Origin: Streptomyces dangxiongensis
GTDB taxonomy: Bacteria; Actinomycetota; Actinomycetes; Streptomycetales; Streptomycetaceae
Assembly (NCBI RefSeq): GCF_003675325.1
Contig: NZ_CP033073.1
Span: forward strand, 5,890,001-5,954,000
Reading direction: 5' to 3'
DNA: 64,000 bases
How positions within the stretch are numbered: position 1 is the first letter of the stretch; each line of letters begins with the position of its first letter. The notes below the pieces were generated by a model that did not search any database, had not been told where the DNA came from, and was given only the letters and a program-made list of their open reading frames with translations. This document shows positions 45,382 to 53,911 of this stretch, piece after piece. Position numbers and translations under genes: made by a program.

Positions 45382-45401
45382 TTCGAATGCACTTTCGAAT
45401 G
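45382..45401. repeat. Direct repeat of TTCGAATG upstream of XRE gene
   Basis: TTCGAATG occurs at 45382-45389 and 45394-45401 (period 12), each with a TTCGAA palindromic core. Possible regulator half-sites. Confidence 0.4.
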
Positions 45402-45495
45402 GCGCCGTAGGGCTGTCGGGAAACTTTCGGTGGAGCTTGCGGGAGCTCTGGAACTCGGAGCCCTGGGTTCCGGAGCTTTCGGTGGAGGTGGCAGC

Positions 45496-46356
45496 GTGAG
45501 CGAACCGCGGTCCGCGCCGACCGTGGGCCAGGTGGTCCTCGGGCGGCGCCTCTTGGACCTGCGGGAACGCGCCGGCCTGAAGCGCGAGGAGGCCGCCCGC
45601 GTCCTCCGCGTCGCCCCCGCCACCGTCCGCCGCATGGAGACGGCCGAGGTCAGCCTCAAAATTCCCTACCTGCAACTGCTGCTGAAGGCCTACGGCGTCC
45701 CCGACGACGAGGCGGACGACTTCGTCCGGCTGGCCGAGGAGGCCAACAGGCCCGGCTGGTGGCAGCGGTTCCACGACATCCTGCCGGGCTGGTTCTCGAT
45801 GTACGTCAGCCTGGAGGGTGCAGCCGCCCTCATCCGTTCCTACGATCCGCACTTCGTCCCCGGCCTGCTCCAGACGGAGGACTACGCGCGCGCGGTGCTG
45901 AGATCCGGCGCCGTGGGCCGGACGAGCCCGGACGACATGGAGCGGCACGTCGCGCTGCGCATGCAACGACAGGAACTGCTCACTCGTGCCGACGCCCCCC
46001 GTTTCTGGGCGGTGATGGACGAGACGGTCCTGCGCCGCCCGGTCGGCGGCCCGGAGGTGATGCGCGCGCAGATCGACAAGTTGCTCGAGGCTACGAAGCT
46101 GCCCCAGGTGACGCTCCAGGTCGCCCCGTTCGCCAACGGGCCGCATCCGGGTACGTACGGACCCTTCGTGCTCTTCCGATTCGCCATGCCGGAACTGCCC
46201 GACATGGTCTACAGCGAGTACCTGACCGGCGCGGTCTATCTGGACGCGCGCACCGAGGTGGCGACCCACCTGGAGGTCATGGACCGCATGGCGGCGCAGG
46301 CCGCTACGGCACGACGCACGAAGGAGATCCTCCGGGATCTCCGCAAGGAGCTGTGA
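45496..46356 (+). CDS. XRE-family transcriptional regulator with DUF5753
   Basis: The 286-residue product has an N-terminal helix-turn-helix (about 12-68: 'LGRRLLDLRERAGLKREEAARVLRVAPATVRRMETAE') and a DUF5753 ligand/partner domain (about 95-275). The latter contains 'FVPGLLQTEDYARAVL', 'RMQRQELLTR', 'FWAVMDETVLRRPVGG' and 'YSEYLTGAVYLD'. Such regulators (WhiJ-like) pair with small DUF397 proteins encoded next door. Start: GTG at 45496 with GGAGG 7 nt upstream. The DUF397 ATG directly follows the stop codon. Likely DNA sites are the palindromes at 45257-45292. Confidence 0.92.
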   Translation: MSEPRSAPTVGQVVLGRRLLDLRERAGLKREEAARVLRVAPATVRRMETAEVSLKIPYLQLLLKAYGVPDDEADDFVRLAEEANRPGWWQRFHDILPGWFSMYVSLEGAAALIRSYDPHFVPGLLQTEDYARAVLRSGAVGRTSPDDMERHVALRMQRQELLTRADAPRFWAVMDETVLRRPVGGPEVMRAQIDKLLEATKLPQVTLQVAPFANGPHPGTYGPFVLFRFAMPELPDMVYSEYLTGAVYLDARTEVATHLEVMDRMAAQAATARRTKEILRDLRKEL

Positions 46357-46611
46357 ATGGATCGCATCAAGCCGCGCGGACGCGTCTACAACGGGATGCC
46401 CGCGCGGGAGCTGGGCAGCGAGGGGTGGCACAAGCCGTGGAGCGGCGGTAACGGCGGGAACTGCCTGGAGGCGATGAAGCTGGCCGACGGCCGGGTCGCG
46501 GTGCGCCAGTCCACCGACCCGGACGGGCCCGCGCTGATCTACACGACGGACGAGATAACCGCGTTCATCGAGGGCGCCAAGGCGGGGGAGGCCGACTTCC
46601 TGCTGTCCTGA
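46357..46611 (+). CDS. DUF397 small regulatory protein
   Basis: The 84-residue product shows the DUF397 pattern: 'WHKPWSGGNGGNCLEAMKLADGRVAVRQSTDPDGPALIYTTDEITAFIEGAKAGEADFLL'. These proteins modulate their partner XRE/DUF5753 regulator in Streptomyces development (WhiJ-type loci). It begins right after the stop codon of the XRE gene (TGA-ATG), so the two are co-translated. The N-terminal 25 residues are longer than in minimal members. Confidence 0.93.
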   Translation: MDRIKPRGRVYNGMPARELGSEGWHKPWSGGNGGNCLEAMKLADGRVAVRQSTDPDGPALIYTTDEITAFIEGAKAGEADFLLS

Positions 46612-46680
46612 CCCCGTCGGACGGCCCGCTCCCGCGCCGCGCCGACCATTTCTGCTTCTTGTCACCGGCCCCCTCACGGC

Positions 46681-46735
46681 AGCCCACTGGCCGACCGGGC
46701 AACCCGGACAGCCCACTGACCGACCGGGCAACCCG
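46681..46735. repeat. 26-nt direct repeat
   Basis: AGCCCACTG(G/A)CCGACCGGGCAACCCG occurs at 46681-46706 and 46710-46735 (period 29, one difference) between the DUF397 gene and the end of the MocR gene. Confidence 0.65.
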
Positions 46736-46884
46736 ACGGCTGCGGCGTCCCCGGCGTGCCGCACGGCAAGGCAGGAGCCGACCGGCCACCGAGACCGTCA
46801 CCGGAACGTGAGAGGCGATGCGCCGCGGCTGCCGGGCCGTGCGGAACCGGTGGCGGCTCAGGGCATCCGGCGTCACACCGGCCG

Positions 46885-48420
46885 TCACCCCGGCGGCAGT
46901 ACCCCGCACAGCGCCTCCAGCGCCGCCCCGTAGGCGTGTTCGGCGGGAGCCGCGTACCCCACCACCAGTCCCTCGCCCATCGTCACATCGCTCTCCGCGT
47001 CCCCGTCCGCATCTCTCCCCGTCGCCGCGTCCGGGTGCCGGAACCCGGCGAGGCCGTCCAGGGCGATGCCCCGCCGTGCGGCGGCCCTCAGGGTGGGTCC
47101 CTCCGTACCGGGCGGCAGCCGCAGCACCGCGTGCAGCCCGGCCGCGACACCGGTCACCTCGATGTGCGGCGCGTGCGCGGCGAGGGCGGCGACGAGCCGG
47201 TCCCGCCGACGCCGGTACCTCAGCCGCATCCGCCGCACGTGACGGTCGTACGATCCACCGGCCACGAAATCCGCGAGGGCGAGCTGGTCCGGCACGCTCG
47301 CCCAAGCCTCCCGCTCGCCCTTAGCCGCCAGCACCGGCTCCACACAACGGTGTGGCAGAACCATCCAGCCCAGCCGCAGCGCCGGCGACAGGCTCTTGCT
47401 GACCGAGCCGACGTAGATCACCCGTTCCGGGTCGAGGCCCTGGAGCGCGCCGACGGGCCGGCGGTCGTAGCGGAACTCGCCGTCGTAGTCGTCCTCCAGC
47501 ACCACCGCCTCCCGCGCGCGTGCCCAGTCGATCACCGCCGCCCGGCGCTCCGGGTGCAGCGGACCGCCGGTCGGGAACTGATGCGCGGGCGTGAGCAGCA
47601 CGGCCCGCTCCCGGGCCAGTGTCTCCACCCGTGCCCCGTCCTCGTCCAGCGGCAGCGGTACGGTGCGCACGCCGGCCGCCGCGAGCAGATCCCGGTGGAA
47701 GGCCAGCCCGTACGCCTCCACGCCGAGCGGACCGCGCAGCACGCCACCGGCACCCGGCCTGCCCGGCGTCCCCGGGCTGTTCGGCCTGCCCGGCGTGTCC
47801 GGAGTGATGAGCAGCCGAAGGGCGTGCCCGAAGCCCGAGCAGATCACGATCCGGTCCGGCTCGGTCCGAACCCCGCGCGCGCGAGCCAGATATTCCGTCA
47901 GGGCCTCCCGCAACTCGCGGCGCCCCGCCGGGTCACCCGGCCCGAACGCCTCGCTCGGCGCCGTCAGCAGCGCCCGGCGGTACGAGGCCGCCCAAGCCGC
48001 ACGCGGGAACGCCGACGGATCCGGCGTGCCCTGCCGCAGGTCGTGCCGCGGCCCACGCGCGCGTGAAGGAGCCTCCACGGGCATGCTCACGGCCTGTCGC
48101 CGCGGCTCGGCGCTCTCGCGCCGGCCGGAACGCGGAGACACCACCCCCAAGGCGACCCGGGTCCCGGAACCCTGCCGGGCGGTCAGCCAGCCCTCCGCCA
48201 CCAGCTCCCCGTATGCGTCGGCCACCGTGTTGCGGGCCACGCCCAGGTCCGCGGCGAGTGAGCGGTACGGCGGCAGCCGGGTGCCCGGGGCCAGCCGTCC
48301 GCTGCGCACGGCGTCCCGCAGTGCCTGGGTCAGCGCCGCCCGCCGACCGCCCGGCCCCGACAGCTCCAGGTGCAGGTCGACACCGATGCTCTGCGCAGAA
48401 TTGACCCACGATCCCGTCAT
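46885..48420 (-). CDS. MocR/PdxR-family regulator (GntR-aminotransferase fusion)
   Basis: The 511-residue product has an N-terminal GntR winged helix (about 25-90: 'LTQALRDAVRSGRLAPGTRLPPYRSLAADLGVARNTVADAYGELVAEGWL') joined by a flexible linker to a class I aminotransferase-like domain (about 130-500). The PLP-binding Lys342 lies in SVSKSLSP, and DDYDGEFRYDRRPVGALQG is present. MocR proteins use PLP as an effector and usually control a divergent gene. Here that is the AhpD-like gene, 47 nt away, with GACCG-N4-GACCG repeats between. It probably has a very short leader: TAAGGT lies 8 nt before the ATG. Confidence 0.92.
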   Translation of the reverse strand: MTGSWVNSAQSIGVDLHLELSGPGGRRAALTQALRDAVRSGRLAPGTRLPPYRSLAADLGVARNTVADAYGELVAEGWLTARQGSGTRVALGVVSPRSGRRESAEPRRQAVSMPVEAPSRARGPRHDLRQGTPDPSAFPRAAWAASYRRALLTAPSEAFGPGDPAGRRELREALTEYLARARGVRTEPDRIVICSGFGHALRLLITPDTPGRPNSPGTPGRPGAGGVLRGPLGVEAYGLAFHRDLLAAAGVRTVPLPLDEDGARVETLARERAVLLTPAHQFPTGGPLHPERRAAVIDWARAREAVVLEDDYDGEFRYDRRPVGALQGLDPERVIYVGSVSKSLSPALRLGWMVLPHRCVEPVLAAKGEREAWASVPDQLALADFVAGGSYDRHVRRMRLRYRRRRDRLVAALAAHAPHIEVTGVAAGLHAVLRLPPGTEGPTLRAAARRGIALDGLAGFRHPDAATGRDADGDAESDVTMGEGLVVGYAAPAEHAYGAALEALCGVLPPG

Positions 48421-48429
48421 GGAAATGCA

Positions 48430-48461
48430 CCTTACCGCCGGTCTTTACGGTCCCCTAGATT
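48430..48461. promoter_or_regulatory. Overlapping divergent promoters and MocR operator
   Basis: On the plus strand TAGATT (48456-48461) lies 6 nt before the ATG at 48468, with TTACCG 18 nt upstream of it. On the minus strand TAAGGT serves the MocR gene. Between them, on the minus strand, GACCG is repeated at a 9-nt period. This is the normal layout for MocR-controlled divergent pairs. Confidence 0.5.
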
Positions 48462-48467
48462 GAACAC

Positions 48468-48980
48468 ATGACGACGCACACGACCACCACCCCCGCACTC
48501 GCCACCGGAACCGCCGCCGAGGCCACCCGCCCCCGGCTGAACCTCGCCAAGGCCGCGCCCAAGGTCTTCCGCGCCCTCGTCGGCTTCGACGCCGCCGCCC
48601 GCGAAGGCCTCGACCCGTCCCTCGTAGAACTGATCCAGGTCCGTGCCTCGCACCTCAACCACTGCGCCTACTGCCTGCACATGCACACCAACGACGCCCG
48701 CAAGGCCGGCGAGAGCGAGGACCGGCTGCACATGACCGCCGTCTGGCGCGAGGCCCGTCATTTCTTCACCCCGAGGGAACAGGCCGCCCTCGCCCTGACG
48801 GACGCGGTGACCCGGGTCGCCGACGGAGGCGTCCCCGACACCGTCTACGCCGAGGCCGCCGCCCACTTCGACGACCAGGAACTGGGCCACGTCCTCGCCC
48901 TGATCCTCACGATCAACACCTGGAACCGTGTGGCCCTGGCGACGGGCAAGGTGGCGGGCACCGACGAACGCGTCGGTTGA
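48468..48980 (+). CDS. Carboxymuconolactone decarboxylase-like (AhpD-type) protein
   Basis: The 170-residue product has the AhpD/CMD core with Cys66-x2-Cys69 and His73 in HLNHCAYCLHMHTNDARKAGE, followed by 'REARHFFTPREQAALALTDAVTRVADGGVPD'. The CxxC site suggests alkylhydroperoxidase-type disulphide chemistry. A Thr/Ala-rich N-terminus of about 20 residues precedes the fold. No Shine-Dalgarno: the -10 box is 6 nt from the ATG, so it is probably leaderless. Probably the target gene of the divergent MocR regulator. Confidence 0.9.
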   Translation: MTTHTTTTPALATGTAAEATRPRLNLAKAAPKVFRALVGFDAAAREGLDPSLVELIQVRASHLNHCAYCLHMHTNDARKAGESEDRLHMTAVWREARHFFTPREQAALALTDAVTRVADGGVPDTVYAEAAAHFDDQELGHVLALILTINTWNRVALATGKVAGTDERVG

Positions 48981-49150
48981 CCGGCCCCGCCCCGTGCCAC
49001 CGGCCGGTCAGCGCGGCGCTCGCCCCAGGGCGCACCGCGCCGGGACTGCCACGTCCTGGAGGAGCGCCTCCAGGCACTCGGTCAGGGTCGCTGCGCCGGC
49101 GTGCACCCCCTCGCAGGCGCGGACCGCATCAACCGCCGCGACGACGCTCG

Positions 49151-49267
49151 ACCACTCCAACACCGCACGGGCCACTCCAACACCGCACGGGCCCCCTTAA
49201 CACCGCACGGGCCGCGCCGCACCGCACGGGCCGCGCCGCACCGGCCGGGCCGCGCCGCACCGGCCGG
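49151..49267. repeat. GC-rich minisatellite (3 x 20 bp + 3 x 19 bp)
   Basis: Three 20-bp units ending AACACCGCACGG (49151-49210) pass into three 19-bp units GCCGCGCCGCACCG(CA/GC)CGG (49211-49267). The last two units are identical. The whole 48981-49302 gap between the AhpD-like gene and gltD holds this array and no supportable gene. Confidence 0.75.
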
Positions 49268-49302
49268 AACCGGCGGCGCGCCGCCCGGCCGCAGGACACC
49301 GC

Positions 49303-50790
49303 TCAGACCACCATCGGCCGGTCGGTGGGCGCTATCGGGGCCGGGAGCCGTGAACTGCCCGTCAGGTAACGGTCGACGGCCGCCGCGACCGCCCGCCCCT
49401 CCGCGATCGCCCACACGATGAGTGACTGTCCGCGCGCCGCGTCACCGGCTGCGAACACCCCGGGCGCCCGGGTCGCGAAGCCGTCGTCCCGGGTGATTGT
49501 GCCGCGCGGCTCCAGGGGCAGCCCCAGCTGCTCGATGAGCCCGTCCTCGCGGCCGGGCCCGGTGAACCCGAGGGCGAGCAGCACGAGGTCGGCGGGGAGC
49601 GTCCGCTCGGTGTCCGGCACCGGAAGCCGCCGCTTGTCGACCTCCACCAGGTGCAGCGCCCGTACCCGCCCCCTCTCGTCCCCGGTGAAGCGGAGTGTGG
49701 ACGCCGCGAACAGCCGCGCGTCCGCGTCCGCCGCCGGCGCCGTACGCAGGTCCCGCGCCTCCTCGTGCGCGCCCGACAGCCGGTAGGTCTTCGGGTACGT
49801 CGGCCACGGCTCGGTGTCCTCGTCGCGCTCGGCACCCGGCTGGGCGTAGATGTCCAACTGGGTCACGGACGCGGCCCCCTCCCGCACCGCGGTGCCCAGG
49901 CAGTCCGCCCCGGTGTCCCCGCCACCCACGATCACGACGTGCCTGCCCGAGGCCGACAGCGGAGAGGCCTCCAGGTCCCCTTCACACACCCGGTTGGCCA
50001 GCGGCAGATATTCCATCGCCTGGTGTATCCCGTTCAACTCACGGCCCGGTACCACAAGTTCCCGCCACGCCGTCGCACCCGTCGCGATCACCACCGCGTC
50101 GTACCGGGCCCGCAGCTCCGCCGCCGGAACGTCCCGTCCGACCACCGTCGACGTACGGAACCTCGTTCCCTCGGCCCGCATCTGCTCGATCCGCCGCTCC
50201 AGATGCAGCTTCTCCATCTTGAACGCGGGGATGCCGTACCGCATCAGCCCACCGATCCGGTCATCCTTCTCGTACACCGCCACCGTGTGCCCGGCCCGGG
50301 TCAGCTGCTGCGCCGCGGCCAGCCCCGTGGGCCCGGAGCCGATGACGGCGACCGTCTTCCCGGACAACCGCTCGGGCGGCCGGGCCGGGGTGAAACCCTC
50401 CTCCCACGCCCGGTCCGCGATCGCGCACTCGACGTTCTTGATCGTGACGGCCGGCTGGTTGATCGCCAGCACACACCCCGCCTCGCACGGCGCCGGACAC
50501 AACCGCCCGGTGAACTCGGGGAAGTTGTTCGTGGCGTGCAACCGGTCACTCGCGTCCCGCCAGTCCTCCCGGGACACCAGGTCGTTCCACTCGGGGATGA
50601 GGTTTCCCAGCGGACAGGCGTGGTGGCAGAACGGGACGCCGCAGTCCATGCACCGGTCGGCCTGCTTGCTGATGATGGGCAGCAACGCTCCCGGGACGTA
50701 GACCTCGTCCCAGTCCCGCACCCGCTCCTCGACGGGCCGCCGCGGCCACTCCTGGCGCGGCGTGGTCATGAACCCCTTGGGATCGGCCAT
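49303..50790 (-). CDS. gltD: Glutamate synthase small subunit-like (GltD) oxidoreductase
   Basis: The 495-residue product is a GltD-type FAD/NADPH iron-sulphur enzyme. An N-terminal ferredoxin-like Cys cluster (DRCMDCGVPFCHHACPLGN, about 45-63) and a second one (LCPAPCEAGC, about 97-106) are present. FAD is bound by VIGSGPTGLAAA (about 148) and NADPH by VIVGGGDTGADC (about 290), and the C-terminal end has GVFAAGDAARGQSLIVWAI. In glutamate synthase it feeds electrons to GltB, but no gltB is adjacent. It may serve a distant GltB or another acceptor. Start: ATG at 50790 with GAGGAAG upstream. Confidence 0.9.
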   Translation of the reverse strand: MADPKGFMTTPRQEWPRRPVEERVRDWDEVYVPGALLPIISKQADRCMDCGVPFCHHACPLGNLIPEWNDLVSREDWRDASDRLHATNNFPEFTGRLCPAPCEAGCVLAINQPAVTIKNVECAIADRAWEEGFTPARPPERLSGKTVAVIGSGPTGLAAAQQLTRAGHTVAVYEKDDRIGGLMRYGIPAFKMEKLHLERRIEQMRAEGTRFRTSTVVGRDVPAAELRARYDAVVIATGATAWRELVVPGRELNGIHQAMEYLPLANRVCEGDLEASPLSASGRHVVIVGGGDTGADCLGTAVREGAASVTQLDIYAQPGAERDEDTEPWPTYPKTYRLSGAHEEARDLRTAPAADADARLFAASTLRFTGDERGRVRALHLVEVDKRRLPVPDTERTLPADLVLLALGFTGPGREDGLIEQLGLPLEPRGTITRDDGFATRAPGVFAAGDAARGQSLIVWAIAEGRAVAAAVDRYLTGSSRLPAPIAPTDRPMVV

Positions 50791-51075
50791 GGGCGTCTTC
50801 CTCGCGTACGGGGCACCGAAGGCACCGGATGTACGACGGGCGGGGCCTCGACGGGCACCGCTCTTGCGGCCACGATACGTCCGCGCCGGCAACCGCGCAG
50901 AGTGGCGGACAGCGCTTTCTGGCGGGCTTTTCCTGGCAGCGCCGGCCGGCGGCACGGCACCAGCACCACACCACCCTTGCCGACGGCCCTGCGACCGGTA
51001 GCCGGCCCTGCGGCCGGTGCCGGCCACCACAGGAGCGCACCGTTCCGCACACCGCGGCGGGGTCGTCCTGCCTCC

Positions 51076-51774
51076 TCAGCCCGCGTACTCCTCCCCGGCC
51101 CCCCGCCACGTCCGCAGCACGTCCTCCACCGACGGGGCGATCCGGCGCCTCGCCTCGTACCGTGCCACTCCGCTCATCAGCAGCCGGTCGTACGGCGTGT
51201 CCACATGCCGTACGGCCGCCACCACCGCCGCTGTCACCGCCCCCTCGGACAGCACGCGCCCGGCAGCGCTGCGCCCGACCCGCCCGCTGCCCCGTACCGA
51301 CGCGTGGGCCGCGATCGCCCGAGCCCGTCCGTCCGGGCAACCGGGGAACAGCCGGAGGATTTCGGCGGTGAACGCCGCAGCGAACCGCTCGTCCGCCATG
51401 GCCCTGCCCCGCGCCTCCCGCGCCCGCCTCCGGCGCCGCGCCTCCGCGTCCGCCAGACAGCGGGCCTCGGCCCGGGCCAGCGCCGCCGCCTCCACCAGCA
51501 CGCCCTGGCGTTCGTAGCGGCTCTTGCGGCGGTTGAACCGCACCACCACCGCCGACAGCGAACTCTCCTCCCACGACCGGCGGGTGAGCGCCGTGTCGCC
51601 GCGCGGCAGGAACACCAGGTGTCCGAGGTCGGCACAGGCCAGGCACCACGGGGCTCCGTCCTCCAGCAGGAGCAGCGACAGCGGACCGCGCCGACAGCCG
51701 GCGCACCGCTTCCGCTTCAGCGGCTGGACGACGACCAGCCTGCCGGGGGAGCGGGGGGTCGTGGGAAACGCCAT
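51076..51774 (-). CDS. DUF2293 domain protein
   Basis: The 232-residue product has an N-terminal zinc-ribbon-like segment (two Cys-x2-Cys: KRCAGCRRG and PWCLACADLGHLVFLPRGDTALTRR) and a basic coiled region (about 100-130). The DUF2293 core 'RFAAAFTAEILRLFPGCPDGRARAIAAHASVRGSGRVGRSAAGR' and a helical C-terminus follow. Function unknown. Start: ATG at 51774 (MAFPTTPRSPG); an upstream in-frame GTG is possible. The 285-nt gap to gltD (50791-51075) holds only the gltD leader as far as I can see. Confidence 0.82.
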   Translation of the reverse strand: MAFPTTPRSPGRLVVVQPLKRKRCAGCRRGPLSLLLLEDGAPWCLACADLGHLVFLPRGDTALTRRSWEESSLSAVVVRFNRRKSRYERQGVLVEAAALARAEARCLADAEARRRRRAREARGRAMADERFAAAFTAEILRLFPGCPDGRARAIAAHASVRGSGRVGRSAAGRVLSEGAVTAAVVAAVRHVDTPYDRLLMSGVARYEARRRIAPSVEDVLRTWRGAGEEYAG

Positions 51775-51996
51775 ACGCGGTACTTTCCCGTCCACCGCTC
51801 ATGTCTCCCGTCCACCGCCGCCGCCCACCCGGGCCTCCGCCTGCAGCCCTCCCTCCGGTCGCGACTTCCTCTCGTCCATCAGGCATTCCTGTCTCCCTTC
51901 CGGGCGGGGGCGCGGGGGTGCCGCGGAGCCGCTGCCCGCCGATGCGGTACCGCTCGAAGCCCGGCGCCCCCACCGGTCTCCTGGGCACCCGGCATC

Positions 51997-52638
51997 ATGG
52001 GCTCTGTGCGACTCGAAGCGATCACCTGGGGCCGGCTCGCCGAGCTGCTCGCCGACCGGCTGGCCGGCCTGGAGCCGGCCGACGGAGGGGCCTGGCCGCG
52101 TGTCGGCTTCGACGGGGCCCCAGCCGCCCGGCCCGGTGAACTCGCCGAGCGCGTCGGGGAGGCCCTGCGGCTGCGCGGCCGGCCCTCGCTCGTGGTCGGC
52201 GCCGGAGGCTTCCTGCGCCCTGCCTCCCTGCGGCTGGAGCACGGGCGGCGGGACGCGGAGTCGTACTACAGCGGATGGTTCGACACGGGCGCCCTGTGGC
52301 GGGAGGTCTTCGGCCCGCTCGATCCCGGCGGCACCGGGCGGATCCTGCCCGACCTGTGGGATCCCGCCACCGACCGGGCCACCCGCAGCCCGTACGTCCA
52401 ACTCCCGCCCCGCGGCATCCTGCTTCTCCACGGCCCCCTCCTGCTACACCACTGGTTCCCCTTCGACCTGACCGTGCACCTCCTCCTCTCCCCGGGCGCC
52501 CTGCGCCGCCGCACCCCCGAGACCGACCACTGGACCCTCCCTGCCTTCGCGCGCTACGAGGCCGAGACCGACCCGGCCGGGACGGCGGACGTTCTCGTAC
52601 GCACCGACGACCCGCGCCATCCGGCCTGGAGCACCTGA
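51997..52638 (+). CDS. Uridine kinase-like protein with degenerate P-loop
   Basis: The 213-residue product has the layout of Streptomyces uridine/nucleoside kinase-like proteins: 'RVGFDGAPAARPGELAERVGEALRLRG' where the P-loop should be, 'FLRPASLRLEHGRRDAESYYSGWFDTGALWREVFGPLDPGG', 'LPPRGILLLHGPLLLHHWFPFDLTVHL' and an 'FARYEAETDP' end. The GxxGxGK[ST] motif is absent, so ordinary ATP binding is doubtful. Start: ATG at 51997; GTG at 52006 (VRLEAITW) fits the family N-terminus equally well. Transcribed divergently from the DUF2293 gene. Confidence 0.8.
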   Translation: MGSVRLEAITWGRLAELLADRLAGLEPADGGAWPRVGFDGAPAARPGELAERVGEALRLRGRPSLVVGAGGFLRPASLRLEHGRRDAESYYSGWFDTGALWREVFGPLDPGGTGRILPDLWDPATDRATRSPYVQLPPRGILLLHGPLLLHHWFPFDLTVHLLLSPGALRRRTPETDHWTLPAFARYEAETDPAGTADVLVRTDDPRHPAWST

Positions 52639-52750
52639 CCCGGAGGCGCGGTCACCAGAACCGGGCCCACCCGCTCGACTGTGACGACCGCTGGCCGACG
52701 AACTCGTCCACCCGACACACCCGTCCAGCCGACGAACCAGCTCAGGCGAC

Positions 52751-52780
52751 GCGGTGCGCCGCCGTACGCCGGCGCACCGC
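52751..52780. terminator. Bidirectional hairpin between kinase-like and corA genes
   Basis: GCGGTGCGCC and GGCGCACCGC form a 10-bp perfect stem with a 10-nt loop, ending 3 nt before the corA stop codon in a convergent gap. Confidence 0.7.
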
Positions 52781-52783
52781 CGT

Positions 52784-53911
52784 CTAGAGCCAGCCGTTGC
52801 GCCGGAAGCCCCGGTACAGCACCAGACACGCCGCCGCCATCACGCCCATCACCAGCGGATAGCCGAACCGCCAGTGCAGCTCCGGCATGTGCTGGAAGTT
52901 CATGCCGTACACCCCGCACACCATGGTCGGTACGGCGATCACCGCGGCCCAGGCCGTGATCTTGCGCATGTCCTCGTTCTGCGCGACGGTCACCTGCGCC
53001 AGATGCGCCTGGAGGATGGAGTTGAGCAGTTCGTCGAACGCGGCGATCTGCTCCTTCGCCCGTATCAGATGGTCGTACACATCCCGGAAGTACGCCTGTA
53101 TCTCCGGATCGACGACCCGTATGGGCCGTGTGGCCAGATCCTCCACCGGACGGCCCAGCGGTACCACCGCCCTTTTCAGCTCCAGCAGTTCACGCTTCAT
53201 CTGGTAGATGCGGCCCGGATCGAGGCAGGCGCCGTCCTCCGAGAACACCTCCGTCTCCACCTGGTCGATGTCAGCCTGCACCGCGTCCGTGACGTTCAGA
53301 TAGTCGTCGACCACATGGTCGGCGATCGCGTGCAGCACCGCCGCCGGCCCCTTGACGAGCTGCTGCGGGTTCGCCTCCAATTCCTCACGGAGCGGGCCCA
53401 GTGAGCCGTGCCGGCCGTGCCGTACCGTGATGACGAAGTCCTTGCCGACGAAGAGCATGATCTCGCCGGTGTCCACCACCTCGCTGGTCGCCGTCAACTG
53501 CTCGTGCTCCACGTAACAGACGGTCTTGAACACCGCGAAGAGCGTGTCCCCGTAGTGCTCCAGCTTGGGACGCTGATGGGCCTCGACCGCGTCCTCCACC
53601 GCCAGCGGATGCAGGTCGAACAGCTCGGCCACACCCGCGAACTCACGTTCCGTCGGCTCGTGCAGCCCGAGCCAGACGAAGCCTTCGCCGCTCTTGCGGA
53701 CCAGCCGCACGGCGTCCACCAGGTCGGCACAGCCCGGCACCCGCACGCCGTCCTGATACGTCACGCAGTTGACCACCGACGAGCCCAGCGGTGACCTGGC
53801 GGGATGACTCAGGTCCACGCGCGGCCGGCGCCGGGCCAGCCGCGCCACCTTGCGCAGACCGCCGACTCCGCGCAGCCCCGTGACCTTCCGCAGATTCCCT
53901 GCCATCGACAT
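52784..53911 (-). CDS. CorA-family divalent cation transporter
   Basis: The 375-residue product has the large cytoplasmic CorA domain (about 60-310, with 'GFVWLGLHEPTEREFAGVAELFDLHPLAVEDA') and two C-terminal membrane spans. The pore signature YGMNF is near residue 335 and is followed by 'QHMPELHWRFGYPLVMG'. It moves Mg2+ (or Co2+/Zn2+) across the membrane. An Arg-rich N-terminal extension of about 40 residues is unusual. Start: ATG at 53911 after GAGGAGATCCAG; the long upstream frame is not coding-like. Confidence 0.93.
   Translation of the reverse strand: MSMAGNLRKVTGLRGVGGLRKVARLARRRPRVDLSHPARSPLGSSVVNCVTYQDGVRVPGCADLVDAVRLVRKSGEGFVWLGLHEPTEREFAGVAELFDLHPLAVEDAVEAHQRPKLEHYGDTLFAVFKTVCYVEHEQLTATSEVVDTGEIMLFVGKDFVITVRHGRHGSLGPLREELEANPQQLVKGPAAVLHAIADHVVDDYLNVTDAVQADIDQVETEVFSEDGACLDPGRIYQMKRELLELKRAVVPLGRPVEDLATRPIRVVDPEIQAYFRDVYDHLIRAKEQIAAFDELLNSILQAHLAQVTVAQNEDMRKITAWAAVIAVPTMVCGVYGMNFQHMPELHWRFGYPLVMGVMAAACLVLYRGFRRNGWL

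Noticed and set aside
46711..46720. Further RecA-NDp-like element (GGTCAGTG on the minus strand)
   Set aside because: The core lacks TTGTC and there is no -10 box at 8 nt; it belongs to the 26-nt direct repeat.
46681..49267. CRISPR-like arrays at the short repeat clusters
   Set aside because: The repeats are directly tandem without unique spacers and have no cas genes nearby.
49651..52638. 995-codon plus-strand frame ending in the kinase-like protein
   Set aside because: The first 780 codons are antisense to gltD and the DUF2293 gene and have no protein-like pattern; only the end is a real gene.
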